64,000 nt of DNA. It comes from an uncultured bacterium (GTDB lineage Bacteria; Patescibacteriota; Gracilibacteria; Absconditabacterales; Absconditicoccaceae). This document shows positions 29,168 to 39,224 of this stretch, piece by piece; the first letter of the stretch is position 1, and each line of letters opens with the position of its first letter. The translations under genes were made by a program, and so were the position numbers. The DNA is taken from contig CALMFT010000012.1 in assembly GCA_937862565.1 (NCBI GenBank), positions 1-64,000 of the forward strand. Reading direction: 5' to 3'. The notes below the pieces were generated by a model. The model did no database searches. It saw nothing but the letters and a program-made list of their open reading frames with translations, and was not told where the DNA came from.

Positions 29168-30589
29168 ATGAATGCAGAAATAAAAAGTATATGCAAAGAA
29201 CAATTGCATAAATATCTTGATGATGAACAAAAAAAATTGTTTTCCGAAAAAGAAAAATTGTTTGATTCGTTTTTTGAATTAGTCTTTAAAAATGGAATAA
29301 CTATTTTTTTTGAATTATTCAGCTCTCAGAGCATATTTGCAGATATAAGAGAATTTATCTCATCTGAATGAAGCAATATCATTAGTAATAGTGATTTTTT
29401 ATGATGAATAATAAGTATCTATATAAAAATATTTAAAGAGGTAGATGATAAGGTTTCAAAAGATTGATATAGATTAGTGGAACTGATGGGAGATATGCAC
29501 GGAGAGCCATCTAAATTTTTGGTAAACAAAGATAATAAGAAGTTCATATACTATAGTGCCGAAAATAATTCAGAAAAAGAGATTATTGAATTATTAATTG
29601 CTTTTGACCCTAAACTAAAAAACTACTTTCCTAACTATATTGAGATAAATAATTCCTTATACAGAGAGTATATTGAAATAAATAATCAATCTAACATCAA
29701 ATGAGATGTAGAAAATTATTATTATGCTTTATGATACATAATTCCTTATATCCTTACTCTAAGATGAGTAGATCTGCATTGGGAAAATATTCTATGCAAT
29801 ATCCCATATCCAGTTTTTTTTGATTTTGAAACAACATTTTCTCCATTTCTTTCCAAAGAACAGGAAGAATGATATGATATACTGAAGACTTGATTAATAA
29901 ATATTGGAAGCGATGGTAGTAGCCATTCTGGTATTTTTTGAGCATTATTTAGAAGCTACACAAGTCTATACCCTATAGTCGAATGAGACTTTTCCCATCC
30001 CATAATATCTCGAAAGCAATTTTGAAATAAAAGAAAAAGTAATGCAGTGTTTCTGGAATGAGCAGTTTGTTACCCAGATTTTTATAGTGAATTTTTGCTA
30101 CAATGATATAAAGATTCATCAGAAAAAATAAAAAATAATTTGAAGCAGTTTGAAGGAAGTTTCTTTACTAATAATTTCAATAGTAGAGCAATAATTCGTG
30201 TATCGTGATTCTATGAGTCTATGATTAGGTTTATTTCCTATCTTTCATTGCAAAAATCAAAAGAAGAGATTTATGTTGAAGTATTCTCTTACTTTGAGAA
30301 ATGTCCATATTTTATATCATTCTCTCCTAGTAAGGATTTTTTGAAACTAGAATTTGAATTATTATATAGTTGATTAATCCCGATATACTACTCCTCTATC
30401 AATGAACTAAGCTGTATTAATAAGGACGGAAAGGTAATCTGAAATATACCTTATCTATCAAGTGAGTTAATAAAAACAGAAATCCATAATCCTCAGTTTT
30501 TTGATAAAAATTATTCTATACTTAAAGATAAATTATTGTCTTTCCGCAAAGAAATTAATATAACTCAACTTGCTGAATACGCTTTATAA
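29168..30589 (+). CDS. Stand-alone LanM-type dehydratase (DUF4135)
   Basis: A 473-aa protein matching the N-terminal dehydratase domain of class II lanthipeptide synthetases, which phosphorylates and then eliminates Ser/Thr. Visible landmarks: GDMH (about 108-111), the kinase-like catalytic/metal motif VDLHWEN (201-207), the DFET motif (219-222), the R-x-x-x-R-x-S-x-x-Y elimination-type motif (about 341-350) and the E-x-x-LL-x-x-LIPIYYS segment with a following Asp-Gly. The usual YKPR segment reads YYSAEN here, so the conserved Lys is not evident. There is no C-terminal LanC cyclase (full LanM is about 1000 aa). About 17 glycines are UGA. Confidence 0.8.
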
Positions 30590-30610
30590 TTCATTCTATT
30601 TAAAAGAAAC

Positions 30611-31141
30611 ATGAGTAATAGTAAAATTTACATTTGTGGGACACATGGATCTTGAAAATCTGCAATTGCTATAGAATTAGCTAACTCTTTAGCTAACTAC
30701 ACAGCTATTGATGGTTCAAAATTTTGCACTCAATATATAGAAGAGGTTTTTTGAATGATAAATCCAACAGATAATGATATTACTCCAGTTATGAAAAAAG
30801 ATATAATCCAAAATGCCTTAAAGAATTGATTAACAAAAACAATTTGATGAGTTATTGTTACTTGACATTGATATTTAGTGCCGGAAGTTTATGAATTGTT
30901 TCAGCATATTTTTTTTGTAAAGGTAGATCCAGAAAAGATATATGAGTATAGAATAAATGATCTAAGTAGACAAAACGCTAGACCCAGAGATATTTCTACA
31001 ATAGAAGCAATTAAAAAAGATCAATTATATCATTTTGAAAGAATAAAGTTAATAGATACGTCAAATAAACTCAGGATTGTACATAATAACCACGCATTAC
31101 ATACAGTAGTAAGTAAAATAATTGATTTATTGAATGAGTAA
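30611..31141 (+). CDS. P-loop kinase of the island
   Basis: A 176-aa nucleotide-binding protein with an N-terminal beta strand and Walker A GTHGSGKS (one glycine UGA). A later strand carries V-D-P, and an arginine-rich lid region (RQNARPRD, near residue 120) resembles small-molecule kinases of the adenylate or dephospho-CoA kinase fold. Seven of its glycines are UGA. It begins 21 bp after the dehydratase and is likely in the same operon. Whether it modifies the peptide, the nucleotide pool or something else cannot be read from the sequence. Confidence 0.75.
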
Positions 31142-31197
31142 GTAGTTTGAGTATATTATTACCTCTAAATATTTTTTTATACTATTCAATTTTTATT

Positions 31198-31689
31198 ATG
31201 ACAGGTTCAAATTTTACCATTAAAGATAGAGCTTCCCGTGCTATCATCATGCACGATGATGGTATTTTACTTATGTTTAGACATGAACTCAAACCATCCT
31301 GAGAGATAAAAGAGTATTATGTGACTATAGGTTGATGATCTGAAGGATCAGAGACTCCTGAAGAAACGCTACATAGAGAAATTATGGAAGAAGTTTGAAT
31401 TGAAGTAGATATAATTGATACAATTACTGTATATAACTACGATGTAAAATGACCAAATGATGATGTTCTTAGATACGTTACTGATGTATATCTTTGTAAA
31501 AACAAAGGAGATAAGTTTTTTCAAACACATGAACTAGATGGACCTGAATCTTTAGTGCACAGTAATGACAATATATACGAGATACAAAAGATCAATTGGA
31601 ATCAATTACCTGAAATAAACCTTGTTCCCTTAGATATGAAGTGAACAATCATAGATTATGCAATTAAAAATTGATATATGATTGGATAA
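31198..31689 (+). CDS. NUDIX hydrolase of the island
   Basis: A 163-aa protein with a complete NUDIX box (pattern G-x5-E-x7-R-E-x-x-E-E-x-G, residues about 48-70: GGSEGSETPEE then REIMEEVG). It should cleave a nucleoside diphosphate linked to another moiety. Eight or so glycines, including those inside the box, are UGA. It follows the kinase by 56 bp and is the last intact gene of the island. Kinase and NUDIX together suggest nucleotide or phosphorylated-intermediate metabolism, or cargo independent of the RiPP. Confidence 0.85.
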
Positions 31690-31800
31690 TAATTATTTGG
31701 TCAATTAGATAAGTTTTCAAGAACCAATTAAGCTCCTAATTCCCATTGTAATTAACTGACCCTCACTAGTTTAAAGAATATTTTCTTAACAAATGGAGTT

Positions 31801-31896
31801 CTACAAACCCAATTTATTACGAAGATCCACAAGCTTATCATCTGTAATTCTTAAATATTTCTTGGTTACCGTAAGACTAACATGATTAAGATTATC
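31801..31896 (-). pseudogene. C-terminal remnant of a tyrosine integrase
   Basis: The minus strand encodes about 30 residues ending NKLGL and containing L-N-H-V-S-L-T-V-T-K-K-Y-L-R-I-T-D-D-K. This matches the last segment of XerC/phage integrases, with the His and the catalytic Tyr (KKYLRIT) in place. An in-frame TAA lies upstream at 31897, so the rest of the gene is gone. It sits 4 bp from the right-hand tRNA repeat, where an integrase gene is expected. Confidence 0.8.
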
Positions 31897-31899
31897 TTA

Positions 31900-31913
31900 T
31901 CGGGACCGCCACT
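31900..31913. repeat. attR direct repeat (tRNA-Asp 3'-end fragment)
   Basis: 14-bp TCGGGACCGCCACT identical to 28779-28792, followed by a degenerated copy of the tRNA terminator hairpin with a long T-run. Confidence 0.85.
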
Positions 31914-32059
31914 ACAATATTAAGTTTTACTGTGATGGTAAGATTTTTTTTAATTGATTTTAGGGATGATATAAGTAAACAAAAGTAATGAATTAATTTT
32001 TTAATAGTTTGCAAGCGCTCTTTAATTACGGTAATATTATCTCTTAATATATAATCTCT

Positions 32060-32590
32060 ATGGAAAATAAGAAGTCGCATGATATTGATCAAATTTGAAT
32101 TTGCCATTATTGCGCAAAAAATAAAGCTGATAAAATTAATCAGATTAATATCATTAAGTTTCCTTGGTATCGTAGTTTCTTGTGATGAAATTATTTAAAA
32201 GCAAAAATAAATATCCCCTTGTGTTCTAAGTGTAGGTCCATTCAAAATACTCTTAGCCTATTTACATGAATTATTATCTTATCCTTAAGTTTATATATGA
32301 TTTATTCCACAGGACCCTTTTTAAACTGGCTTGATGGTATACTTAGTTTTATTGCTATTTTTATATTTTTTGTTGCGATTTATTGAATATTTGCTTATTA
32401 TATTAAGTATGTTATTTGCCATTTTATATTCTGAATAAAATGACCTGAAGAACTCTGAAATTTAAGATGATGGAGGGAATTGCGTGAGGAAGGGTGGTGC
32501 GTGGGATATAAACCCACTGAATACTGATTAAAATATATACTTCTTTTAATAATTATAAGCGCTCTTATTGCACGAATGAGACATCAGTAA
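32060..32590 (+). CDS. Zinc-ribbon membrane protein
   Basis: A 176-aa protein with an N-terminal C-x-x-C (CHYC, near residue 15), a second C-x-x-C (CSKC, near 56) that likely completes a zinc ribbon, and three hydrophobic helices (about 66-85, 90-125, 155-172). About ten glycines are UGA. I recognise no named family. It lies just outside the right end of the tRNA-Asp island, in the region that also lacks the ATAATCTGA word. It may belong to an older insertion. Confidence 0.6.
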
Positions 32591-32605
32591 TAATATTTAA
32601 TGAAT

Positions 32606-32932
32606 CTATTTTAAGAATGGAAAGAATCTTTCATAAGTTATTCCTCTTATAGAGAAATAAACAAAATACTCCTCTGCGTTAAAAAGTTTTTCATTAGTAT
32701 CTATTATTAATTTTTCAATTTCTTCATTTAGGGTTTTTTCTATATCTATGATTGTGCGACCTGCCCTCAATAACTCTTTTGAAAAACCAATGTGTAATAC
32801 AGTCACATGCAGTGAATTCTTGTCTTTAATTGCAATATTATAATACTCATTTTCAGAGCCATACTTTAGATCTATCCTTTTCTCCAAAAAAGTAATCTGT
32901 AATTGAAAATTCTCTGTTGTTTTATTCATCAC
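32606..32932 (-). CDS. Hypothetical 108-aa protein
   Basis: A soluble alpha/beta protein with no signal peptide, no UGA and no recognisable motif. It is convergent with the zinc-ribbon gene, and the stop codons are 15 bp apart. Two tandem ATGs open the frame. It lies between accessory genes, so a mobile-element origin is plausible but unproven. Confidence 0.5.
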   Translation of the reverse strand: MMNKTTENFQLQITFLEKRIDLKYGSENEYYNIAIKDKNSLHVTVLHIGFSKELLRAGRTIIDIEKTLNEEIEKLIIDTNEKLFNAEEYFVYFSIRGITYERFFPFLK

Positions 32933-33084
32933 AGATGTTTTAAAATAATAAAAAATCCTAAGCTTATAATATAATTATAGAGTTAGTCTAATTAGAGTCA
33001 AGTGTGTGAGGTTTTATTTTATGATATTTTTTGGAGGACGTTGTTTAATAATTCTAATGTAAGCCAAATTTAGGAGATAATACA

Positions 33085-33702
33085 TTATTCTCCTAATTCT
33101 ATTCTCATTCTTCTTTCATTTAAGGTTTCTCCATCATACACTCGATATAGAGGACCTTGAAGTGGGTAGGTTATATTTCTACCTAGTTTTGCATAGGCTT
33201 TTACTGCAGCTGCTGACAAACTTGATTCCATTCATTCATACATTACTTTACCATGTTCTAGCACAATGCAAGTTATAAATTCGTCATCAACAAACTTTAA
33301 TAGAGCTCCCGTAGGCACATCGATCATACTCAAATTTATTTTTTCTCTTTTTTTTCTTCCTTCATCAAGTGCTCTTTGTTCTTCTGGGGAATCCACAATA
33401 TCTTGATGAGGAGTTATATTTACTATTTCTGCCAGTTTTAGTGCTGAAACAGCTTGTTCTGGAGCAACTGAAAAAAATTCTCTTCTCGGATTAATCCTTC
33501 TATCCATAAATGTTTCATGAAGTAGTTTTTCACATTTATCCATATCCATTACTTCCGCCGCATAAAAAACTTCAAAAGGCAATGGAACACCACTCGCACG
33601 ACTTAATTCTGCAACCCTGCCCTCTAAAGGTCATAAGGTCTTACCTATTTTTATAAGATTAGGTATAGCGGGGTTAGTAAGGATATATACTTTTTGAGAC
33701 AT
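33085..33702 (-). CDS. GIY-YIG (T5orf172) plus DUF4357 protein
   Basis: A 205-aa protein. Residues about 1-80 form a T5orf172-type GIY-YIG module (VYILTN...IKIGKT, then R-x-x-E-L-S, V-x-x-AAE-V and C-E-x-LLH-x-x-F). The C-terminus matches DUF4357 (S-SLS-AAAVKA, ending with YDGETL-x-ERR). This combination is frequent beside restriction-modification systems and on mobile elements, and the gene is downstream of a Type IIG enzyme here. Glycines at about 28 and 158 are UGA. It may be a DNA-acting nuclease; catalytic competence is not certain. Confidence 0.75.
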
Positions 33703-33730
33703 ATTATTTTTTAAAGTGTTTAAATAAATT

Positions 33731-36700
33731 TTATTCTAGATCATATAGCTTCTTCACTAGAATATCTCTCTCATACTCTAGTTTTTTGAAGTCAGAAGTT
33801 TCGTTTTGAAATTGAATCATAATATCTTCAGGGAGAAAATCCGTTGAAGTTACAGAAGTGTTTAGTGCAATTCATAGTTTAGCATATTGTTTTTTTAAAC
33901 CTATAATTTTTTCTCAAAGATTATCAGCATCAAAATTTGTTTCACAAATATCTCCTCGTGTTTTAACTGTATGGGAATTTCAGTTTTTGCAAAGAGTTAT
34001 TATAGCCTTTGAATTCTCAATAAGTTGGCTTTTAAGAAGCTTTTTTTTTGTATTATTAATTTTTGGAACACGAATCTGAATTTTAAAATCAGGAAGAAGT
34101 ACTGAATATTCTCTAATTTCTCAAGCTATTTTGTTATACAAATCAAGAATTTTCCATGTAAGAGAGGAATTAAATAGTCCAAATAAATAATAAATTTCAG
34201 TTATATCATTTGATCATACGGCCATAAAATAATTTCTTGGTCGTATAACACTTTTATCTTCAAAAAATCGACATCTTGGATTTTTGAATCCAATTGTTTT
34301 ATTTAATATAATCTTATATTGTGAATCTAATAAATTATATCATTGATTAGCTTGTCAAAGAGGTATTTCAGATTTTAACTTTGGCCAAAACCCTCCATTA
34401 TCATTGGTATAATATTTACCTTTTCCAGTAAAATAAGTATGATATTCATCAGGATTAGTAACTACTTCAAGTCTTTTTTTTTCATTAATATCGTATCAAA
34501 TATCGAAAAAATATTTTGATCAAAATATTTTTTCGGCAACATTATGATCAAAATATAAGGATAAGGAATCGGAATTTTCATTATATTCATCCAAGAATTT
34601 AAGTATTTCATCAGAATATTTAGTTATAGAAAACCCTAAGGATATATATTTTCTCATTTCATTAGAGCCTATATGCTTTTCTTTTAAATTAATAATTATT
34701 TCTTGTAAAGGTTTTTTGAGATCTGGTTCTTCATTGTTTTTAATTTTAATTTTATAATTTTCATCTTGGTTCTTTTCATAACTATAAACAATAGCACTTG
34801 TGGCTGTTTGTATATTACCCAGTATTCATCTATTTAAAAAGATTCTCTGGTTAAAAAATACTAAAGTCCTAAGTTTACTAGTATTTAATAAAAATCGATT
34901 ATTGCAATCATATGCTACAAATCCTTCAGGTACAATAAAGCACACTTTTCATCCCTCCTTCACTAATCAATATGAAAGAGCGTTAAAATAGGAATATAAA
35001 TTAGGTTTGGGGGAATATTTCTTCTGAAATTCTGGTATACTATGTAAATTGATTCAATATACATTATTCATATTAGGCCGAGTCTCAGTAATATCAATAC
35101 CTAGACCACTTCTAATTTGATTATATTTAATATAAGGCGGGTTTGCAATTACAAAGTCAAATTTCGTTCTCTTTGCTAGAGTTTTAACTTTTAGGTCGCT
35201 TAACTTCTTCTCTAATTCTTTAAAAAAAGAATCATACTTTTTGTAATTTTTTGTAAAAATATCATATATTTTTTTATCAGATATTTTAATAAAATCTTTT
35301 AATTCCTTAAAAGTGGTGCATTTTTTTTGTAATAATTTAGCATTTTTATCCCAGTAACTCTTATTTTGCTTTGAAAGCAAGTTACTCTCTTGGATCATAT
35401 ATAAGGGTTTTTGGATTTCTTCTATTCCTTTTTCAAATTGCATTATATCAATAAAATATTTTGGATCTCGATCTTGTATATCTGCTTTGATTCCAAATAT
35501 GGCTTCATTATCTCTTTTAGTAAAAAGATTCATGGACGTAGCCATAGAAGTAAGATCTTTCTTCATAGACTTTTCTAGATTATGGAACTCCGCAATACTA
35601 TCGTCCGTAGAGAAAATTTTAATTTGTGTGTCAATACGATTTAAAATTACTCAATTTTCTCCTACATTAAAGAATAGTAATCGCTGTAATATATTCATCT
35701 CAGCTAAATATAACGGAAATGGCTCAATATCAAATCCCACAATATTATTACCAATTAGTATTTCAGCCATTTTTCCCGCTTGTTCATTAGTAATATTATC
35801 CGTCTTACGAATATTATGAAGAGCATGAACAATACGTCATGCAGATTTATAAAGGAAGGTTCCTGAGCCACAAGCAGGATCAATAAGGGAAAGTCCATTA
35901 ATATTATAGTGCTGGTTATCAAGATTTTCTTTTAAAGAAGGAAGATTACGGTGAATAACCTCTTGGATATAATCCACTGTATAACCAACTTCATCAAGCA
36001 TAAATTCTACAATTTCGGGAGGCGTAAATACTTGTCATTTCTTAGAATCCTCCTCTTTATAGAGTTCCTTGAGGTAATTTTCATATACCGCTCAAAACAA
36101 ATCTTGTTTTACTTCTCTAAAATCAAATGAGTAAATAAAATAATATAGATCCAAAAAGAGCCTTATACTATCGAGATTTAATTTTGCTACTCTGGATTCT
36201 CACTGATAATGTTTAATAATTTTACTCAATAAATTATCTTGTTGATTATGATAAGGTTGATAAAATTTTCCAAGCCAATTAATTTGTTCTTCTACTGCTT
36301 CAAAAATACCTGGTCGATCTTTTGATTTTAATTTTTCTATAATCACATCCTTTTTAAGGAGCTCTATTTTTCTCTTATCTTGTACTATTTTAATAAGTAG
36401 AAGTTGGATAATTAGAGAATAAGAAGTTTGAATTTCTTCTTTCGCAATTTCTTTCCCATCTCCAGTAAATAATCAAATATGTCTTAAATCAAATACTACT
36501 CTCTCAGCCGTTGTTATAAGTCTTTGATGAAATTTTTGAGTATCAAAAGGTATACTTTCCACACTTATTAATCTTTGCAAATAAAAATCATAACTATTAT
36601 AAAAATTTTGAAGAAAAGCAGCGCCCTCCGTAGAGCATAATTGTTCAATAGTAAGCGTGACATACTTATCTAAATTATCTGGCCCATCTTTAAAAAATCT

Positions 36701-37075
36701 CCATATGCCTGCATCGGTAACAATTCCATAATCAGTCTCTTCCGCTATCATATAGGCTTTAATTTGTGGCATACCTGGTTCTATGTTATCTAGTTTTTCC
36801 GTTTCTACTACCACAAGCTTTCCATTAATTTTACAACGAAAATCCCATCTCGCATTAGCTCATTGTTTTTTTGATCACTCATATACATAAAAGTTATCAT
36901 AAAGAACCTCTCCAAAAAGATTTGCATCTGGAACAAGAGAAGATTTTGGAGTAAGTCAAAATACTCCTTCTAAAACTTTTTTTGTAAAATCATGTGTTCC
37001 ATCTCCCAATTCTTTAACACGATACGTAGCAGCTTGTTCAGAAAATAATTTTAAAAGATAATGGATATCTTGCAT
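33731..37075 (-). CDS. Type IIG-like restriction-modification enzyme (Eco57I-type N6-adenine methyltransferase)
   Basis: A 1114-aa single-chain enzyme. The N-terminal part contains a DF-x7-VVVET-EK strand-turn-strand and a TDAG-x-W segment like the nuclease/HsdR-N domain of Type IIG proteins. SAM-binding motif I is DPACGSGTFLYKS (near residue 395), and catalytic motif IV is NPPYIKYNQ (near 640). The C-terminal third looks like a target-recognition domain. It could both cut and methylate DNA. About a dozen glycines are UGA, so it is adapted to this code. It lies in the stretch without the ATAATCTGA word. Confidence 0.85.
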
Positions 37076-37157
37076 GTATAAGAAGAAGGGATAATAAATT
37101 AACTACTTAAATGGTATACTACTAATTGTTACGAAAAAATAAAGAGAAAAGCTTCCC

Positions 37158-38399
37158 CTACCCCACCTCAAAAGCAATCGTCTTATCCATGCTGGTCAGC
37201 TCCTTCTTATCTTTTGATTCACTATATCCTCATGCAGTACCCACGAGGTTTTTTCCAAATCTAGTATTGAGGTCGGACATGGCTTTGTAGATTTTGTTAT
37301 TGCTTTGAGTGATATGATAGGTGAACAGATCATCTTTGTGGTACATAGTGGTATCTTTGAGGGAACCAAAAACTACTCCGGTAGTTCTGTATTTTATAGA
37401 AGATTTATACCCCTCATCAAACAGTATCTGAATATAGCGCAGCAATTCCTTCTTGTCGTTGCAATAATTATCTATATTCATTTCCTGACTATGGGAGCGA
37501 AAATCAATATCTCTGAGTTTTACCCTGATGTATTTTGTAGAAAGTTTATGAGAAAGCATTTGCGCATAGGCTTTTTCAAAATTACTCATAAGATGAGATC
37601 GAAGAAGTTCTTTATCACTCGTGAAATGAGGATGAAAACTCCTGGATCTGGTAATACTTTTGGGAACAACTTTGTGAGCAAAACTCATAACATCCCAGCC
37701 GTTGAGCTCCATTCGGATTTTCAGTCCATCGGCTCATAATAATTTTTTTATCTTATGCTGCTCCACAGACTTTACGTCATAAGCAGTACTCATTCCGTGA
37801 CCTTTAAGTTTAAAGCTTCTAGCGTGTCCTAGGAAACATACTTTTTCCATATCAAGTTTTTTGAGAACTTCATCTACTTCATCTTCTTCTAGCCCAGCAA
37901 ACTGACCATAAGGTTTGTTCACATCACTAAAGAGTTTGGCGAGAAGTTTGGTTTTGGCGACACCGATAGAAACGGGGATTCCTATTTCTTTTTTGATTTT
38001 ACGCTTGAGTCGGTAGGCAAATTTTTCGTAGGTCATCTCATATTGTTCTGCTAATCATGTGATATCACAAAAACTTTCATCAATAGAAAATACTTCAATT
38101 CCATTAGTAAAACTTGAGAGTAACTCATTAAGTCTATCAGAAATACTTGCATATCGAGCAAAATCTGGTGGAATAAATACTCCTGCGCTACCCAAGATCT
38201 TTTTTGCATCCCAAGATGCTGTTCCGGTTTTCACACCAAGTTTTTTTGCTTCGTAGGTTGCAGCAAGCACAATATCTTTCTCTCTGGAAATACAGACAGA
38301 TTTTCAGCGTAAGCTCGGGTTGCGTAAAACTTCACAATAAGCGTAAAAGCTATCACAATCTACCAAACAATATATAGATGAGGATTTATCTATGAGCAT
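37158..38399 (-). CDS. umuC: Y-family DNA polymerase UmuC
   Basis: Error-prone translesion polymerase of 413 aa. The catalytic carboxylates are present: VDCDSFYA near residue 13 and SIDESFCD near 108. The GVAKTKLLAKL thumb motif (near 140) and the C-terminal little-finger domain follow. The start 3 nt after the umuD stop indicates a translationally coupled umuDC operon. Glycines at about 33, 115 and 390 are UGA. UmuC rather than DinB is favoured by the umuD partner. Confidence 0.9.
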
Positions 38400-38401
38400 G
38401 A

Positions 38402-38779
38402 TTACATTTTTCTAATTACAGCACTTACTACTCAGAATATAGTCAGTTCATTTTCAGCGTACATATTTTTATAATCTGAATTTGCAGCTTGGAGAAATGG
38501 CGTGTGATTTTCATCAATCATATAATATCTGAGAGCTGATTGTTGATCAATGTGAGCTATTACAATATCTCAGGATTTATGCTTGATGGATTTGTCCACC
38601 ATCACGATATCCCCATCAGCAATGCAGGCTCAGATCATACTCTCTCATTTTACCTTCACCAAAAAGGTAGTCGAAGGATGTGGAATAAGGTAGGTATTGA
38701 GATCCAAGGGATTCTTAATAGCTTCCTTAGCAGAACCTGGCAACCAAGTAGATGAGGCTTCTTGACGGACTGATGTCAT
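38402..38779 (-). CDS. umuD: UmuD-like S24 peptidase, catalytic Lys apparently replaced
   Basis: A 125-aa LexA/UmuD-type protein. The catalytic Ser is in KVKGESMIGA (two UGA glycines around it), followed by DGDIVMVD and SGDIVIA, all family hallmarks, and the C-terminal IFGVV strand. Where UmuD has V-K-(K/R) for the general-base Lys, this protein reads S-A-L-R, so self-cleavage is doubtful. It is immediately upstream of umuC. One ATAATCTGA copy lies inside the gene. The DNA-binding domain of LexA is absent, which supports UmuD. Confidence 0.85.
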
Positions 38780-38898
38780 GAGTGAGAGAAAAAAGTAGTA
38801 CAAACGTACTACCTAAAATAAGGAAACAAAATCAAAAATCAAGGGGTTGATTTGGGCGGTCCTTGATAATCCCCTTCTCTTTATTACACTTGAGAAGA

Positions 38899-39198
38899 AT
38901 GGCCAACTCCTTTACGAAAGTCAAAACTGAACACACCATTATGAAAGAATTTCATGAATTTTTGTTACAAATCGAGAAAATAGAAGATATACAAAGAATA
39001 GTTCCGGGACGTATATACCGCGAACAAAGCGGGAGAGCTTGATTTAAGATCAACTACTCCTACCCCACCATCTCAGGTCTCAAATATAAAATGTGTAAAT
39101 GATCAACCGGACAAGAATTGTTTATCATCTGCAACAAAGGAACTGAGGAAGATGTGGTTGCACAAATAGACAAAGTAATTATAAAAATAGGGAACTAA
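38899..39198 (+). CDS. Hypothetical protein, possibly DUF2103-like
   Basis: A 99-aa soluble protein with the segment I-Q-R-I-V-P-G-R-I, a later YPTISGLKYK strand and a G-Q-E-L-F strand. This reminds me of DUF2103-type small domains, but I hold the match weakly. Two glycines are UGA. It is transcribed divergently from umuD and precedes a TspO-like gene by 26 bp. Confidence 0.5.
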
Positions 39199-39224
39199 GT
39201 TTTATTTATACTGTAATTTTCAAA

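Larger units (their letters stand above)
28779..31913 (+). mobile_element. tRNA-Asp genomic island carrying a putative RiPP cassette
   Basis: A 3.1-kb element bounded by the 14-bp direct repeat TCGGGACCGCCACT. The left copy completes tRNA-Asp and the right copy is a tRNA 3'-end fragment. Sequence beyond both copies is also similar (a TTTTAC-GT-ATGGTAAG hairpin with a T-run), as expected if the original tRNA terminator was displaced to the right end. Cargo: precursor peptide, LanM-type dehydratase, P-loop kinase, NUDIX hydrolase. A truncated tyrosine-integrase frame lies against the right end. The ATAATCTGA word common elsewhere is absent. Confidence 0.85.

Noticed and set aside
32138-32149. 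TAATCAGATTA-like word as evidence that the accessory region carries the dispersed signal
   Set aside because: It lacks the exact flanking bases of ATAATCTGA on either strand, so I did not count it.
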